Assembly: GCF_900580865.1 (NCBI RefSeq)
Contig: NZ_UTBZ01000026.1
Location: 1-64,000 of the forward strand
DNA: 64,000 bases
DNA from: Pseudomonas viridiflava
Lineage (GTDB): Bacteria; Pseudomonadota; Gammaproteobacteria; Pseudomonadales; Pseudomonadaceae
Reading direction: 5' to 3'
A program made the translations under genes and the position numbers. Below are positions 36,236-44,753 of the stretch, piece after piece (positions within the stretch are counted from its first letter, which is position 1; every line of letters begins with the position of its first letter). The notes under the pieces were generated by a model that did not search any database, had not been told where the DNA came from, and saw only the letters and a program-made list of their open reading frames with translations.

Positions 36236-37162
36236 ATGAACACTAAAGTCCAAGCAGCCGTCCAAACCTGGGCCAATAGCCTTAGCGATCTGGTACCCGT
36301 TCTTAAGGGAATCGATACCACCACAAAAATGACCGACATCCGCGACTCTTACGCAAAAATGCTCGCGCAAAATCCAGCGCCAGCTGGCGTTAAATTCGAA
36401 GCAGTCGACATGGGTGGCGTACCAGGCACACTGGTTACTCCGGACGAGATCAAAACCGACGCGGTCGTGATGTACATCCACGGCGGCGCCTACATTGTAG
36501 GACGTCCAGACGGCTACCACGGTATCGGCGGCAACTACGCGAAAATGCTCGGTGCTCGTGTGTACATGCCGGACTACCGCCTCGCTCCTGAGCACAAGTT
36601 CCCAGCATCAATTGACGACACATTGCGCGCTTACGAATGGTTGCTTGAGCAGAAAATCCCGGCTAACAAAATTGCGTTCTCTGGCGAGTCGGCTGGCGGC
36701 GCAATGGTCGTCAGCGTCATGGTCGCGGCTAAATCGAAAGGGCTTCCATTGCCTGCGGTTGGCTCCTCCATCTCACCATGGGCGAACCTTGAACACACCG
36801 GTGCTTCCATGAGCAACCGTGAAGGTCTGGATCCTCTGAACTCCAAGCCTGTCTTGGACATCCTCGCCAGAGCATTCCTAGGCGACACATTGGCCAATCA
36901 TCCTCTGGCCTCACCTGTGTTCGCGGACGTCACCGGTCTTCCACCAATCTTGGTGCAGATCGGCGAGAACGAGCTGATGTTGAGTGATGCAATGCGCCTT
37001 GCAACTCACCTGGCTGATAACCGGGTTCGCGTGAACCTGGAAGTATGGCCTGCGATGTTCCACGCCTGGCACTTCTACGCCACCATGCTGCCAGAAGGTC
37101 AGCAGGCTATGGAAAGTTCCGTTCGCTTCATCGAGGCTGGCTTGGCCAACGCTAACCGCTAA
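36236..37162 (+). CDS. Alpha/beta hydrolase esterase (HSL family)
   Basis: 308 aa. Oxyanion motif MYIHGGAY, nucleophile GESAGG, acid in the PPILVQIGENELML region, His in MFHAWHFY. This is the hormone-sensitive-lipase/acetyl-esterase branch that includes monoterpene epsilon-lactone hydrolases. Cytoplasmic, no signal peptide. A good candidate to open a lactone or ester made by the LLM monooxygenase if that acts as a Baeyer-Villiger enzyme; inference. Confidence 0.9.
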   Translation: MNTKVQAAVQTWANSLSDLVPVLKGIDTTTKMTDIRDSYAKMLAQNPAPAGVKFEAVDMGGVPGTLVTPDEIKTDAVVMYIHGGAYIVGRPDGYHGIGGNYAKMLGARVYMPDYRLAPEHKFPASIDDTLRAYEWLLEQKIPANKIAFSGESAGGAMVVSVMVAAKSKGLPLPAVGSSISPWANLEHTGASMSNREGLDPLNSKPVLDILARAFLGDTLANHPLASPVFADVTGLPPILVQIGENELMLSDAMRLATHLADNRVRVNLEVWPAMFHAWHFYATMLPEGQQAMESSVRFIEAGLANANR

Positions 37163-37172
37163 AACGCAGAAC

Positions 37173-37203
37173 AACCGCGATGGCTTTTCCTGCTGTCGCG
37201 GTT
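37173..37203 (+). terminator. Terminator after the esterase gene
   Basis: AACCGCGA / TCGCGGTT stem with a 15-base loop followed by TTA, 10 bp after the stop. The next 228 bases to 37431 contain nothing recognisable. Confidence 0.65.
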
Positions 37204-37431
37204 TTACTAATGCTGTTCCACAAAAGCTTCATCAGGCTAATAAAAAACCTGAGCAAGCGCCCTGCCCAACTCTTGTCACTTACCCCCCCTTCTTGGCAGG
37301 TCATGTCCACTGAACTCAGAACATGGTTTTTCCGGTGACACGAGACCGCAGCACGATCAATCCCCGAGTCTACCCCGTCGTGCGCCACCTTAGAGCATCA
37401 TCCGCATCACGGCGCGACCAGGCACCATGGA

Positions 37432-38330
37432 ATGAATCGCAAGCAGTTTCTCGAGCAACCGGACATGCTCGGCCTCATCGAGTGGCTAATCGAAAACCTT
37501 CCCACTCTTCCAGTACATCTGAAGGTCGCGCGCAGTAGGCTCGTGCGCAACGCGATCGACTGCAAGGTTCAACGTATCGAAGCGGCGAATACCAGTGGGG
37601 CGGGAATTGGGAGACGGTCAAGGCGGAGCTGCGCCGGCTGCGCATTCGCTTGCGTTTGGCGGTTCGCGCCCGCGATGAGTTCGCCACGCATGGAGCCTGC
37701 GAAGCGATCCTAGCGTGGGGAAAAGTCGATGGCGCCGTCGGATTCCTCAAGAATCAAATGCACGACAAGAACTTGATGAATTACCTAAAGCAGTGCCAGG
37801 CGCTTCTCGCGCTGGACCGCAAGCAGCAGCTCAACCACCTCACCAAGCAGAACATCCTAAGATTCGACTCGGGCATGACTAAGATCCATGCCCTGCTCGA
37901 CACCACTGGCTCTCCAATCTATGACGGCCGGGTCGGTGCCGCCATCGCGCTGCTCTACTGCCTGTAACGCCAAGGCACCGGCACCACTGCGCCGCAGGTA
38001 GTGGACTTCGCCTGGGGGCCAGGGATCGGCGACCAGATTCGAAACCCAAAACACTTAATGCTTGGCTACAACGGTACACCGCAACTCTCCACCACCAGTC
38101 ACCACCTTTGGGCACGGCGCCAGCTCCAATTAGGTTGGATCATCCGCGCGGTACTAGAAGGGTCCGAACTATTCGCCAAGCAGCCTCAGCTGGTAGACCG
38201 CTGCCACGCCTTTGAAGCTGGATTATTCATGATGGGCTATGACCTACGCAGTCTAGTCCCCGACGGCTATACGATCCCAGTGCCGCCCAAGCCTAACTAC
38301 CGGGTACGCAGGATGACCCGAGCGACCTGA
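37432..38330 (+). pseudogene. Broken plasmid/ICE-type hypothetical gene
   Basis: Starts MNRKQFLEQPDMLGLIEWLI and keeps frame to about 37580. It then continues in another frame (WETVKAELRRLR...ACEAILAWGKVDGAVGFL...MTKIHALLDTTGSPIYDGRVGAAIALL), meets TAA at 37965, and reads on in frame to 38330 (HLWARRQLQLGWIIRAVLEGS...HAFEAGLFMMGYDL). The intact family is a roughly 300-aa protein of unknown function seen on plasmids and integrative elements. One frameshift and one stop make it dead, like the integrase. Confidence 0.65.
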
Positions 38331-38502
38331 GATAAACAAGCTGATGGTTGACCCGTATGTAGTTCTCAATAAGCAGGAAAATAGTCTTAAACACTCAAAA
38401 ACGTCAGGACCGAAGAGAAAGACCAAACAACATTGGTAAAGAGACCACGCGTGAGCGCCAAAGCCTGCGTCCGCCCACGCGGAAGCCGTGAGGATTCCAC
38501 CC

Positions 38503-38529
38503 AGAGCCGGTGGTTTTGTGGGGGTAAAA
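38503..38529 (+). repeat. Remnant of an integrase leader sequence
   Basis: 24 of 27 bases match the leader at 12358-12384, including TTTTGTGGGGGTAAAA, but no integrase follows. It lies 55 bp from the second tRNA repeat and suggests an earlier insertion at this site was deleted. Confidence 0.5.
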
Positions 38530-38547
38530 ACGACCAAACATAAAAAA

Positions 38548-38574
38548 GGGTCGCGAGATAAAATCTCGCAACCC
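38548..38574 (-). terminator. Terminator beside the second tRNA repeat
   Basis: GGGTCGCGAGAT / ATCTCGCAACCC (one mismatch), with TTTTTT on the minus strand. It would end a minus-strand transcript coming from the tRNA side. Confidence 0.7.
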
Positions 38575-38583
38575 CTTGAATTA

Positions 38584-38630
38584 TATGGTCGGGACGGAGT
38601 GATTCGAACACTCGACCCCTAGCACCCCAT
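38584..38630 (-). repeat. Second att direct repeat: 3' end of tRNA-Pro(GGG)
   Basis: Identical to 12196-12242 over 47 bp. The next bases (GCTGGGGGCTATAGCGG) do not continue the tRNA, so this too is a partial copy. It is the right end of the catabolic island and the left end of the prophage. The complete tRNA should be at the far end of the prophage, outside the window. Confidence 0.88.
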
Positions 38631-38780
38631 GCTGGGGGCTATAGCGGTCTAAGCTATTGTTATATATGAAAAACATGCCGTTTTAGCCATAGCAAAACAT
38701 CCCGATTTTTGTGCTTATGCAAACGAAAACACGCGACCTCCAAGGGAGGTTTTGCGCACACCTTCCTGGCGTTCTGCCGA

Positions 38781-39038
38781 ATGTACGATCTCCCTTCTAT
38801 TCTGGTTTCGTCCACGGAGGAAACCGAATTGCCGAACTCTGACCTGCTCCCTTCCCTGCTTTACAAAATCGATGAAAACCAACTCTCCCTCGAAGCCGCC
38901 ACCATGGAACTGTCCAACTGGGTCGAGCAGCGCGGTTCGGCCGATGTGGCCGAGAATGTCCGCGGCGCCCTCTGGACGATCGACAAAAATGAGGAGCTCA
39001 TCAAAATTACGCTTGCGGTGATGATGACGCCTGACTGA
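38781..39038 (+). CDS. Conserved hypothetical small protein
   Basis: 85 aa if started at the ATG at 38781. The body (LLYKIDENQLSLEAATMELS, NWVEQRG, ENVRGALWTIDKN) is an acidic helical protein of a type I associate with Pseudomonas genomes; function unknown. No clear Shine-Dalgarno, so the start is uncertain. The 240 bases after it hold no gene. Confidence 0.6.
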   Translation: MYDLPSILVSSTEETELPNSDLLPSLLYKIDENQLSLEAATMELSNWVEQRGSADVAENVRGALWTIDKNEELIKITLAVMMTPD

Positions 39039-39280
39039 CATCTATCGGCCAGAAGCAGCCGCTCAACTGTGCCTATCAAATCAGGGACGACTCAAAAGCC
39101 TTGGAGCACTCCTACAAAGTTCACAGCGAGAACTGACTCAAAAAAATCGTACGAAGCGACGCGCGCAGTTTTTCATAGAGAAAGTTAACCGTGTCTCGTA
39201 ATTGTATTGTGGCGTTTTTGTATACTAAAAGCACCTCCGCTTTGACACTGTGCGAAATAAATTTCGCTAATTCATTCTGG

Positions 39281-40297
39281 TCACTCTCCAAAATTTGGCC
39301 CGAACTCTCCTTCCTCGAAGTTCACAACTTTGAGCTTCTGCATGGCCATATCACTCTCAGCTGCGATGGGCGGTACAATTAAAGGGAAAAGCCCCTTCTT
39401 GGCATACTCCTTCGCTTTCACTTCAGCAGCGGCCAACTCCGTGCTCGCACGAGATCTAAAATTCTGCTCGTCTGCAAATATTGCATCGATGGTGTCACCC
39501 TTGAAAAAACGTTCGACACGTATCGCACTGTACGTAGTGAACCACTCACTTGGGTCATACAGCCGACTAACGGAGAACATTCCACGCTTGCTACTTTTTA
39601 TTAGTCCACAATCCTCTTTGAATTCGTGTTTTACCGCTGGGCAATTCCCGAAGAACGCGTCGCGAAAGCCGAAACCGTTTGTACCGCCTTGTTGTGCTGA
39701 AAAATAACGAAACCCAGAAGCATCCTTGCTATCCAACACTGGCTGACCTGTAGCTCCTAGATATCCATAGAAAATGACTGCGTGGCCTGAACCATTAGTG
39801 CGGTTGAAATACACAAAATCTCCAGGTTTTGCCGTGTCAAAGGTCACGTAGCGTCCGATACCGAAAAGTACAAAGGCGTCTCCTGAGCCGGCAGAAAATT
39901 TTCTTCCGTACTCATGGAACGTCACTTTTGAAGCATATTGGAAAACATAGGGAGTAATGTTCAGCGCGCCTGAACCATCAATGGCTTTTCCAGTGAGTAG
40001 CTTCGCGCTGACGGGCTCCCCATTCGAATCCTTTGCTGCATCAAGTGTTCGAACTAACGTTTCAAAGACGCCCGCAACACACATTGTTTTCGGACCTTTT
40101 ATAGAACGGAAAACGTGATTTCCGTACCTCAAGTCCTCAGTGAATCTAGCCCTTAGGTCATAGCCCAAACCTGATTTGTTCTTGACCAACCAACTGACGG
40201 TTTCCAGGATTTGCTCATTGAGATCCCGCTCAGCCAGCGCAGGTATTGACAAGGGGGCAGTAGCAAGGAAAAGCACAGCGACAGATTTATAGCGCAT
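39281..40297 (-). CDS. Secreted NlpC/P60-like (papain-fold) protein, second gene of the peptidase pair
   Basis: 338 aa. Signal peptide MRYKSVAVLFLATAPLSIPALA, then a mature domain. A possible catalytic Cys begins a helix in KTMCVAGVFETLVRTLD. A possible catalytic His is in the strand PGDFVYFNRTNGSGHAVIFY, which is the NlpC/P60 and amidase pattern of PGD-x-V-x-F followed by a His in H-x-x-x-Y-x-G context. The C-terminal third is not recognised. It starts 3 bp after the metalloprotease stop, so the two are co-translated. It could cleave peptidoglycan or a protein outside the cytoplasm. Exact family not identified; the catalytic residues are inferred. Confidence 0.6.
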   Translation of the reverse strand: MRYKSVAVLFLATAPLSIPALAERDLNEQILETVSWLVKNKSGLGYDLRARFTEDLRYGNHVFRSIKGPKTMCVAGVFETLVRTLDAAKDSNGEPVSAKLLTGKAIDGSGALNITPYVFQYASKVTFHEYGRKFSAGSGDAFVLFGIGRYVTFDTAKPGDFVYFNRTNGSGHAVIFYGYLGATGQPVLDSKDASGFRYFSAQQGGTNGFGFRDAFFGNCPAVKHEFKEDCGLIKSSKRGMFSVSRLYDPSEWFTTYSAIRVERFFKGDTIDAIFADEQNFRSRASTELAAAEVKAKEYAKKGLFPLIVPPIAAESDMAMQKLKVVNFEEGEFGPNFGE

Positions 40298-40300
40298 AGC

Positions 40301-42103
40301 TCACCTCTGGTAGGTGGTGGAGGACGGTGGTGGTGGTGGTGGTGGTGGCGGTGGTGGCGGTGGTTCTAAGTCAAGTACCGACTCTGGTGGAGATGGGGGT
40401 TCCCAATCCAAATCAGGGGAAGGCGGCGTCAGTGTTTCGCTACTGGTGCGTGCAGGGATAATCAATCCCTGCTTAGCCGTGGCACGGTATATCCATCTAT
40501 CATCGGTCGCATTGTTCAGCATCATCAGACTCTCACTGCTCACGCAGATGCGATTTGGGTCGAAAACCCCAGTCATGATGTCTGTAGGAGGCAAACCGAC
40601 GCTTTCTGGGTGAGGCATGCCAAACCAATGACCGACTTCATGAAGAATTACTGGGTCAACTTGAGTCGCCGTTTTTACCGACTCATCTCCCAAATTCGTA
40701 TCACCGGATGGACTTGGGATGGAGAACAAGTAACCGGAAAGGGAGAGCTGGACCTCCCCCCCGGGAATTCCACAAGCGACCGCCGCCTCACCACAATCAG
40801 TCAGCCCGCGCTTGACCGTCAGCACCGGTCGAAGCTCCATATATGGCACGCTCGCCCCCTCGCAAAGGAAGCCTTGGGCGCTTTTTACCCAACTCTGGCT
40901 TTTGGAGCTTGGAATAGCGCAAAGTGTGCTGATGAGCGAGCGATCTTGGTCTATCTGCTCGTATCCCACTATGCTGCGCTTATCGAGAATCATGCCTGGA
41001 GCGGTAAAGTAACGACCGACTTCTCCTACAGCGGATATTGCAAGATCTAGCTCCGGGTATCGTTCAGGCTTTTCCATCAAAGTGCGAAGTCGATCTGTTG
41101 CCCTCATATCTAGCCAAACATTTTTCCCCAAGCGGATCACTGCCATGGCGCTGTCTGAGCAACGAAAACATCCCGATCGCCATATCGCGACAGCTTTAGC
41201 AAAGGCAACGCCTAGACCTTCCTGACATTCATCATTACAGGCATCTGCCTCATCGTTCACGGTAATATCCAGTGCGCTCTGAAGTCCGGCAGCAACTATA
41301 TGCTGAGTAGATGTTTCCGCATCCTCACTGAATCGTGCCCGCCCCCAGTTGAAGGCATCAAGCGGCCAAGCTTGGTCAGGCTGAGCATCTTTAGTAGGCC
41401 GGCGTTCTGGTGGCTTCTCAGGATCACAGTATTGTTGGCGCGTTGCCTCAATACGGCCAATAAGTCTAGTTTCAGCAATCGCATGCGCCTCCCAAGCTAC
41501 AAGTTGCCTAGCACCAACATCGACCGCGCCCATCAGCACTTGCCCATCCTCTAGCCTAGCCAAAAGTACTTGTTTTCCAGGGGTAACTAGGATCGAGTTT
41601 ATTAAGTTACCGACTGATAACTGTTCAGTTGCAGTTCGAATAAAAATTTCAGCCGAGCGCGCTTTCTCAGGAATCTGGATGAGAGCGATCGTGTTGTCTC
41701 TTACGCCTGGCCAGCCTGCGTCAGCCATGCTACTCCCTACTTGAGTAGCTAGCCGTGAGGCAACAGTCTCAATACTGCCAGGACGATGTGAAGCATCTTC
41801 GAGATAACCATTAACGAGGGTACTCAGCACTTCCGAGTCGAATATTGTTTGATCACAAGGAGTTTGATTTTCAAAGCAAAAATTGGCCACGAATAGTGTA
41901 GCATCAGAAGCAATCTCCGCAGTTATTCTTGGGTCAACACCTATTTTCAATGAGCGTGAAGCCGCTTTCACAGCCCGATCTGTTTCCCTTCTGATTTCGC
42001 TAACTGTAGGCATTAAGATCTGATCAGCACTGAAAACCGCGAAAGGAAACATCTGTATGAATACAACACTCACGACCACGAATGGCTGCTTCATTACACC
42101 CAT
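40301..42103 (-). CDS. Secreted metzincin-type zinc metalloprotease with polyproline tail
   Basis: 600 aa from the ATG at 42103 (AAGGGGG 6 bases upstream). Signal peptide to about residue 26 (PFAVFSA). A long N-terminal region of unknown fold (30-400) contains several Cys pairs (FCFENQTPC, CNDEC, CFRC). The zinc motif HEVGHWFGMPH is at 488-498 (HExxHxxGxxH), with a Met-turn candidate in DIMTG. The C terminus is acidic/Pro-rich with 13 consecutive Pro before SSTTYQR. It is first in a two-gene operon. No similar family is known to me. Confidence 0.75.
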   Translation of the reverse strand: MGVMKQPFVVVSVVFIQMFPFAVFSADQILMPTVSEIRRETDRAVKAASRSLKIGVDPRITAEIASDATLFVANFCFENQTPCDQTIFDSEVLSTLVNGYLEDASHRPGSIETVASRLATQVGSSMADAGWPGVRDNTIALIQIPEKARSAEIFIRTATEQLSVGNLINSILVTPGKQVLLARLEDGQVLMGAVDVGARQLVAWEAHAIAETRLIGRIEATRQQYCDPEKPPERRPTKDAQPDQAWPLDAFNWGRARFSEDAETSTQHIVAAGLQSALDITVNDEADACNDECQEGLGVAFAKAVAIWRSGCFRCSDSAMAVIRLGKNVWLDMRATDRLRTLMEKPERYPELDLAISAVGEVGRYFTAPGMILDKRSIVGYEQIDQDRSLISTLCAIPSSKSQSWVKSAQGFLCEGASVPYMELRPVLTVKRGLTDCGEAAVACGIPGGEVQLSLSGYLFSIPSPSGDTNLGDESVKTATQVDPVILHEVGHWFGMPHPESVGLPPTDIMTGVFDPNRICVSSESLMMLNNATDDRWIYRATAKQGLIIPARTSSETLTPPSPDLDWEPPSPPESVLDLEPPPPPPPPPPPPPSSTTYQR

Positions 42104-42520
42104 AGCGAGCCCCCTTGTGCAGGAAGAAAAATTGGTTGCTCGTCGATAGTTTTATCTTTGTTCCTTCTGCGGAACGAAAAGCTACGGATCGTCTTCAATC
42201 ACCTGTAGCCGTGAAGACGATAGCTGCTGTTTGGTAAGGTTGCCAGTGAAGTGAAATATCGAAAATTTTCGAGGCGAGATCGAGCTGAGCAAAACCCTAT
42301 TCCGGAGAAAATATATGCTGTCCATCAACCATCAGAGATGAGTCTTAGGTTAGGTATAAGAATTTATTACATTCCGCAATTGATCTTATGAACTTTAATT
42401 TTGTCGGTCCGCTGAATTCTCGCTGAACCCTTAGAGACATCTGATAGGCCGCTTTTGGCCGACAGCGGTCGCTTGCGAACGTCCGCTATTGGCCGATTGC
42501 TGCCGGCCGCAGACGATTCT
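42104..42520. other. Gene-free stretch upstream of the peptidase operon
   Basis: No gene is supported here. It must contain the promoter of the leftward peptidase operon, but no convincing -35/-10 pair could be fixed. A GC-rich segment with repeated GGCCGA/TTGGCCG units lies near 42448-42515. Confidence 0.4.
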
Positions 42521-42739
42521 CTACAACTGGCGTAGCCGTGTAATCGCATCGGTGATTGCTTTCGCATTTGTGTCCAAGGCTTTCATGGCCACGATTGCGT
42601 TCTCCGCAACAATTTCTACGCCATTCTCTGAAAGCCATTTCGTAACCTCCTCTATCGCAGCCCCTAGCGCATGCTGGTTATGCAGAAGCAATGTCAGTGC
42701 ATCCGCAGTAGCAATGTTGGAGTCTGAATTATTTGGCAT
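42521..42739 (-). CDS. Hypothetical small helical protein
   Basis: 72 aa from the ATG at 42739 (AAGGA 8 bases upstream). It is mostly helical, with NQHALGAAIEEVTKWLSENG and ENAIVAMKALDTNAKAITDA. Related in style to short phage-associated proteins; function unknown. Confidence 0.6.
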   Translation of the reverse strand: MPNNSDSNIATADALTLLLHNQHALGAAIEEVTKWLSENGVEIVAENAIVAMKALDTNAKAITDAITRLRQL

Positions 42740-42829
42740 GGAAGTCATCCTTGATGTCAGGTCGCGCTAGCCTAGTCACTTTCCTACATTTCGTCGCCTC
42801 CTCCTCGCTTGCTCGCCACACCTCGATTA

Positions 42830-42845
42830 CTGTACATACATACAG
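42830..42845 (+). promoter_or_regulatory. LexA box
   Basis: CTGTACATACATACAG fits CTG-N10-CAG with the alternating TA core of proteobacterial SOS boxes. It lies 25 bp upstream of the ATG at 42870, so that gene should be DNA-damage inducible. Confidence 0.7.
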
Positions 42846-42869
42846 CATTTGTACAACGAACCCAGCAGC

Positions 42870-43595
42870 ATGAATTTCGACGAAGCAAAAACCCTCCGGC
42901 TCCAGCGATGGCGCGTAGCTCTCGATGACCAGGACTTCCGACTACGGAACCCAGAGGGGCATCGGGAAACACTCCACGAGATGTCCGCGGCGCTGTATGC
43001 AGAGGGATTGATCGGCCCGCTTGAGCATTTCGACATGAATGAAATGGCAGACGCCGCATACTGGCATGCCATCGAGGAGCTGCAGAACTCGCCCGGGCAC
43101 TACCGCGGTGCCTCGACCTATGACGTCGTGCAAGTCGACACTGGAAAGTTGCTGGGCACCATCAGCCGCTCGATCTTCAACTTCGCAAGTGACGAGCCGC
43201 GCGGGGCATCCTTCGCATACGATGGGAAGGTGTACTCCGATTCGGATGGGGTGCGGCTGACCTTGGGGCTTTCCCGAAGGATTGGGAAGATTTCAGGCTT
43301 GGTGCTGGAAATGAATGGGCGCTGGTATCAGCTAGTCGAGACCGAAAGAATGATCGCCGGCATCACCCACCGCCCTCTAGCTGACGCCGACGCTTACGGA
43401 GCGCTTATAGATGTAGCGCAAGTCGCGTATGAAGAACGGGATCTGCGCGCCTTCGCAAAGTTGCGACCTCACATCGAATCGGCAGCCTTCTGCATGTGCC
43501 CTGCCTGCCTCGATCGCTTCGGCGCACGTGACGACTGCCCGACCTGCGACGGCAAAGGTTTTGTGACGAAGCCGGCACCAATGAATTGGCGCTGA
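42870..43595 (+). CDS. SOS-controlled protein with C-terminal zinc-ribbon-like motif
   Basis: 241 aa from the ATG at 42870; a TTG at 42849 is also open but overlaps the promoter. N-terminal and central parts are unrecognised (LHEMSAALYAEGLIGPLEHF, ADAAYWHAIEELQNSPGHYR). The C terminus has CMCPACLDRF...CPTCDGKGF, two CPxC knuckles of the DnaJ/zinc-ribbon type. With the LexA box and its position at the prophage edge, a damage-response or phage induction role is plausible. Confidence 0.65.
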   Translation: MNFDEAKTLRLQRWRVALDDQDFRLRNPEGHRETLHEMSAALYAEGLIGPLEHFDMNEMADAAYWHAIEELQNSPGHYRGASTYDVVQVDTGKLLGTISRSIFNFASDEPRGASFAYDGKVYSDSDGVRLTLGLSRRIGKISGLVLEMNGRWYQLVETERMIAGITHRPLADADAYGALIDVAQVAYEERDLRAFAKLRPHIESAAFCMCPACLDRFGARDDCPTCDGKGFVTKPAPMNWR

Positions 43596-43746
43596 AAGCT
43601 CAGGCATACGATAGGCGCGAAGTAGCCGGGATTTTGGCTGGCGGCTTAAATGCCTTCACGTAATTCCTGATCCTCCCGCGTCCTAAGCGCAGAAATGGTA
43701 CAAAATTTGATGCGAGTTTTAAGCATCTGAGCCTGAATGCTCTCGT

Positions 43747-44172
43747 TTAAAGAGCCGCGAGTGCAGCTTTGAGATACCTGTGAAGAAATGTTGTTTTTCC
43801 CTCACACATACCGATCAATGAACTCGTCTTATGACTCTGAAAATTACGGACATGGTCATTGTAAATGTCGCCGAAGTTTTCCTTGGGAACCTGTTCGTCA
43901 AACTCCTCGTCTTCGGCATCGTTTAGGACACTTTCATAAGGCTCGTTCTCGACCAAGTATCGACCGGCTAACATCATTGCAGTCAGTTCCACGACCTGCT
44001 CATGCTTGAGCTCATTGAATGCATCCCAGAGCGCTTTTTCTTCAGGGCTATGGTCTCCGAGGATGCTGTCTAATACTTGTTCCTTGGTTCGATCTTGAGG
44101 GATCGCCGAAAATCGTGCTTCCGATAGAATGATGATTTCGCGTACTTTCTCACTGGACAGATGCAGCATCAC
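43747..44172 (-). CDS. DUF3775-like hypothetical protein
   Basis: 141 aa. LSSEKVREIIILSEARF at the N terminus, ELKHEQVVELTAMMLAGR in the middle and a C-terminal HRYLKAALAAL. This pattern resembles DUF3775 proteins, whose function is unknown. It is acidic with no membrane segment. It lies just outside the lysis genes on the same strand. Confidence 0.55.
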   Translation of the reverse strand: MMLHLSSEKVREIIILSEARFSAIPQDRTKEQVLDSILGDHSPEEKALWDAFNELKHEQVVELTAMMLAGRYLVENEPYESVLNDAEDEEFDEQVPKENFGDIYNDHVRNFQSHKTSSLIGMCEGKTTFLHRYLKAALAAL

Positions 44173-44240
44173 GGTTACTCGCTTTCAAGGTAAAGGGCGA
44201 ATAATACACGGAGCATGCAGCCCTGCTCCATCGTCAAGAT

Positions 44241-44753
44241 TTAGTATTTAGATAGCGATCTGACGTACGCCTGGCATGCCTGAAGCGCGATCAATCCCCG
44301 GTCGCCCTCGTGGGTGATGGCGATAATTCGTTGAGCATGCGCCGGGTCAAGTCGGGCGCGTACGGCTGCATGATCCACGCCGCCGGCGCCGGAGGTGGCT
44401 GGCACACCGCAGCCTTTGGCAACGTCGGTTGCGTCGAGGATGACTGACAACCGCAGATCAGCAGTGGCAAGGCGATCGCGCAGGCGATCTTGGTCACGTT
44501 GGGCATCGCTCATTTTCCTGAAATGTGTTTGCTCACTGGCCGAGAGCCGTTGCTCCAGCGCCAGACGTTTATCCTGCTCGGCCTGTTGTGCGAAGGCGGC
44601 AGCCTGGGTCAGTTGATTGAGCGCTTCGGCGTGCAGCCGCGATTGCTCGGCCAACTGCCGGCCGTAGCGCCAGTCCTGAAACTGCCAGGAGCCGCCGAAG
44701 CCGGCTATCACCAGCGCCAGCACGCCGATCAAACGCCAAGGCACGACCATCAC
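44241..44753 (-). CDS. Phage i-spanin (Rz-like)
   Basis: 170 aa. N-terminal membrane anchor WRLIGVLALVIAGFGGSWQF, then a long periplasmic coiled-coil region rich in Gln, Ala and Glu (about 30-100). It works with the outer-membrane spanin to fuse the membranes at the last step of lysis. It overlaps the SleB-type lysin gene by 3 bp and contains Rz1 in another frame. Confidence 0.85.
   Translation of the reverse strand: MMVVPWRLIGVLALVIAGFGGSWQFQDWRYGRQLAEQSRLHAEALNQLTQAAAFAQQAEQDKRLALEQRLSASEQTHFRKMSDAQRDQDRLRDRLATADLRLSVILDATDVAKGCGVPATSGAGGVDHAAVRARLDPAHAQRIIAITHEGDRGLIALQACQAYVRSLSKY
44291..44506 (-). CDS. Phage o-spanin lipoprotein (Rz1-like), nested in Rz
   Basis: 71 aa in a different frame wholly inside the Rz gene. 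It has a lipoprotein signal ending LLICGC, then a short Pro-rich mature part (CQPPPAPAAW). The nested Rz/Rz1 design is standard in lambda-like phages. Confidence 0.8.
   Translation of the reverse strand: MPNVTKIACAIALPLLICGCQSSSTQPTLPKAAVCQPPPAPAAWIMQPYAPDLTRRMLNELSPSPTRATGD

Noticed and set aside
39042..39280. Gene-free AT-rich stretch after the small protein at 38781
   Set aside because: No open frame of merit and no RNA element recognised.
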